The notes below the pieces were generated by a model that saw nothing but the letters and a program-made list of their open reading frames with translations, was not told where the DNA came from and ran no database searches. Below are positions 6,296-7,507 of a DNA stretch of 7,507 nucleotides, one piece after another. Within the stretch, counting starts at the first letter, position 1. Each line of letters begins with the position of its first letter. Source of the stretch: DATCVA01 sp036567205 (GTDB lineage Bacteria > Pseudomonadota > Gammaproteobacteria > Burkholderiales > Burkholderiaceae_B); contig DATCVA010000287.1 of assembly GCA_036567205.1 (NCBI GenBank), forward strand, positions 1-7,507, read 5' to 3'. A program made the position numbers and the translations under genes.

Positions 6296-7111
6296 ATGGC
6301 GCGTATTGTAGTGGTAACTTCCGGCAAAGGCGGTGTGGGCAAGACAACCACAAGCGCCAGTTTTTCATCCGGCCTGGCAATGCGGGGCCATAAAACCGTA
6401 GTTATCGACTTTGATGTGGGTTTGCGCAACCTTGACCTGATAATGGGCTGCGAGCGCCGTGTGGTATACGATTTCGTCAACGTCATTCAAGGCGAGGCCA
6501 CGCTGAATCAAGCGCTTATACGCGACAAGCAACTTGAAAACCTGTATATCTTGCCGGCTTCCCAAACGCGCGACAAAGATGCGTTAACCCAGGAAGGCGT
6601 CGAAAAAGCACTTAACGACCTTAAGGCGATGGGCTTTGAGTACATTGTTTGCGATTCCCCCGCCGGCATCGAAACGGGCGCCCTGATGGCCTCGTACTTT
6701 GCCGATGACGCTTTGGTGGTGACCAACCCCGAAGTATCGTCTGTGCGCGATTCTGACCGCATCCTGGGGATTCTGTCCGCCAAGTCGCATCGCGCTGTCC
6801 ATAGCGAAGAGCCCATCAAAGAATTCCTGCTGCTTACGCGATACAACCCCAAGCGTGTCGCCGACGGCGAGATGCTGTCGCTGCAAGACATCGAAGATAT
6901 TCTGCGTATCAAACTGATCGGCGTCATTCCAGAGTCCGAATCGGTATTGCAGGCGTCCAACCAAGGGGTACCGGCCATTCATATTCGCGACAGCGATGTA
7001 TCGGTAGCCTACCAGGATGTCGTTGCCCGTTACCTGGGCGAAGAAAAGCCATTGCGCTTTGTCGACTACGAAAAACCGGGCCTTTTCAAGCGCCTTTTCG
7101 GGGGGAAATAA
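6296..7111 (+). CDS. minD: Septum site-determining protein MinD (membrane-associated ATPase)
   Basis: MinD is a ParA/MinD-type ATPase. Its ATP-bound dimer binds the cytoplasmic face of the inner membrane, recruits MinC, and is released when MinE stimulates hydrolysis. Its 271 residues match the usual length. Motifs are the deviant Walker A SGKGGVGKTT at 9-18 with the signature Lys11 and catalytic Lys16; switch I DFDVGLRNLD at 38-47 with Asp40; switch II CDSPAGIE at 119-126 with Asp120; VTNPEVSSVRDSDR at 142-155 with Asp152, at the MinC/MinE-binding surface; and a C-terminal amphipathic membrane-targeting helix, KPGLFKRLFGGK. All key residues are present, so it should be fully functional. minE begins 1 nt after the stop, and its ribosome binding site lies inside the 3' end of minD, so translation of the two is likely coupled. 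Confidence 0.99.
   Translation: MARIVVVTSGKGGVGKTTTSASFSSGLAMRGHKTVVIDFDVGLRNLDLIMGCERRVVYDFVNVIQGEATLNQALIRDKQLENLYILPASQTRDKDALTQEGVEKALNDLKAMGFEYIVCDSPAGIETGALMASYFADDALVVTNPEVSSVRDSDRILGILSAKSHRAVHSEEPIKEFLLLTRYNPKRVADGEMLSLQDIEDILRIKLIGVIPESESVLQASNQGVPAIHIRDSDVSVAYQDVVARYLGEEKPLRFVDYEKPGLFKRLFGGK
7101..7106 (+). promoter_or_regulatory. minE ribosome binding site inside the minD 3' end
   Basis: GGGGGA lies 6 bases before the ATG at 7113, overlapping the last Gly-Gly-Lys codons of minD. It fixes the minE start. The frame is open further upstream, which could mislead automated calls to a start at 7017. Confidence 0.7.
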
Positions 7112-7112
7112 T

Positions 7113-7376
7113 ATGTCCTTCCTATCCTTTCTTCTCGGAGAAAAAAAGACCTCCGCGAGCGTGGCCAAAGATCGCCTGCAGCTTATTCTTATTAATGAAC
7201 GTGGCGACGGGGTAGCCCCCGACTACTTGCCGCAGTTGCAAAAAGAGCTTGTAGCCGTTATTTCCAAATACGTCAAAATCAATCCTGATGACATCAAGGT
7301 CAATCTCGATCGGCAAGATTCCCTGGAAATCCTTGAGGTCAAAATTGAAATGCCGCAGGCCGAGGTGCGCAGCTAA
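7113..7376 (+). CDS. minE: Cell division topological specificity factor MinE
   Basis: MinE binds membrane-bound MinD, stimulates its ATPase and releases MinC, which drives pole-to-pole oscillation and frees mid-cell for FtsZ assembly. The 87 residues are essentially the family length (88 in E. coli). The N-terminal MSFLSFLLG is an amphipathic membrane-contact segment. The anti-MinCD segment SVAKDRLQLILINER at 16-30 contains Arg21 and Ile25, at the positions needed for MinD contact. The C-terminal topological-specificity domain includes YLPQLQKELVAVISKYVKINPDDIKV at about 38-63 and a closing beta-strand, LEILEVKIEMP at 71-81. The ATG at 7113 is chosen over the upstream in-frame start at 7017 because of the strong ribosome binding site and the family N-terminus. 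It is the last gene of the cluster, with a strong terminator downstream. Confidence 0.98.
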   Translation: MSFLSFLLGEKKTSASVAKDRLQLILINERGDGVAPDYLPQLQKELVAVISKYVKINPDDIKVNLDRQDSLEILEVKIEMPQAEVRS

Positions 7377-7404
7377 ATAGCCACTACAATTGTTCAGACG
7401 ATGT

Positions 7405-7434
7405 TTGAACCAGAACTTGTTAAAGCAATATAGT
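7405..7434 (+). promoter_or_regulatory. Sigma-70-like promoter match downstream of minE (weak)
   Basis: TTGAAC (7405-7410) and TATAGT (7429-7434) are separated by 18 bases, matching the -35 and -10 consensus at four and five of six positions. The start would fall near 7441, only a few bases before the terminator hairpin, so the expected product is a tiny transcript. It may be a chance match in an AT-rich spacer. Confidence 0.2.
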
Positions 7435-7447
7435 AGTTAGAACTTGG

Positions 7448-7475
7448 AAACCGCCTCTTTTAAAGGCGGTTTTTT
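7448..7475 (+). terminator. Rho-independent terminator of the min cluster
   Basis: AAACCGCCT (7448-7456) and AGGCGGTTT (7464-7472) form a perfect 9-bp stem with a 7-base loop, followed by an uninterrupted T-run (7470-7475) and then ATTG. It lies 71 bases after the minE stop on the same strand and has the canonical form. On the reverse strand the A-run before the stem is short, so it is mainly a forward terminator. Confidence 0.93.
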
Positions 7476-7507
7476 ATTGTTTATGCGTTTGGGGCGGGTA
7501 ACACGTC

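Noticed and set aside
7017..7112. Upstream in-frame extension of MinE into the minD coding region
   Set aside because: The family N-terminus MSFLSFLLG begins at 7113, with a strong GGGGGA ribosome binding site just before it.
6584..7168. A 194-codon minus-strand open frame opposite minD/minE
   Set aside because: It is antisense to strongly conserved MinD codons, has no domain signature and no ribosome binding site of note.

Overview
The window looks like a chromosomal segment of a betaproteobacterium, probably Burkholderiales and plausibly the Alcaligenaceae side. This is inferred from GC-rich codon use, the style of GlnRS and MinCDE, and an EnvZ-type kinase. The genus cannot be named from the sequence alone. 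It is a gene-dense core-type region. There are no mobile elements, CRISPR arrays, tRNA or rRNA genes that I can support, and no gene-free stretch longer than about 130 bases.

Layout, left to right. (1) Positions 1-1028 (+) hold the 3' part of an EnvZ-like sensor histidine kinase whose start lies outside the window. (2) Positions 3404-1006 (-) hold a two-gene operon with a 4-bp ATGA overlap. It encodes a CydA-family protein (cytochrome bd subunit I-like) followed by a CydB-family protein (subunit II-like). The CydB-like gene ends inside the 3' end of the kinase gene, a 23-bp convergent overlap. (3) Divergent from this operon, at 3516-5273 (+), is glnS, glutaminyl-tRNA synthetase. (4) Positions 5377-7376 (+) hold minC, minD and minE, the division-site selection system. 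minC and minD are 112 bp apart, minE follows minD by 1 nt, and a strong intrinsic terminator follows at 7448-7475.

How the genes work together. MinC (FtsZ polymer antagonist), MinD (membrane ATPase) and MinE (topological factor that drives MinD off the membrane) act as one oscillator that places the division septum mid-cell. GlnRS is an independent housekeeping enzyme. The CydA/CydB-like pair should form a heterodimeric inner-membrane complex.

The most interesting item is the CydA-like protein. It aligns with E. coli CydA through the first helices and the SALW..WMQ.P segment, and again around the Q-loop and FRxM motif. Yet by my alignment from memory it lacks nearly every residue that binds haem in a bd oxidase. 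The H19, H186 and E445 equivalents are Met, Leu and Leu, and the E99 and E107 equivalents are Ser and Lys. Only the M393 equivalent remains. Its CydB partner keeps its characteristic motifs and both frames are intact. This suggests a conserved membrane complex that is not an ordinary haem-based terminal oxidase. A second oddity is the kinase H-box HDLKGP, with Gly where EnvZ-type kinases have the phosphatase-associated Thr or Asn.
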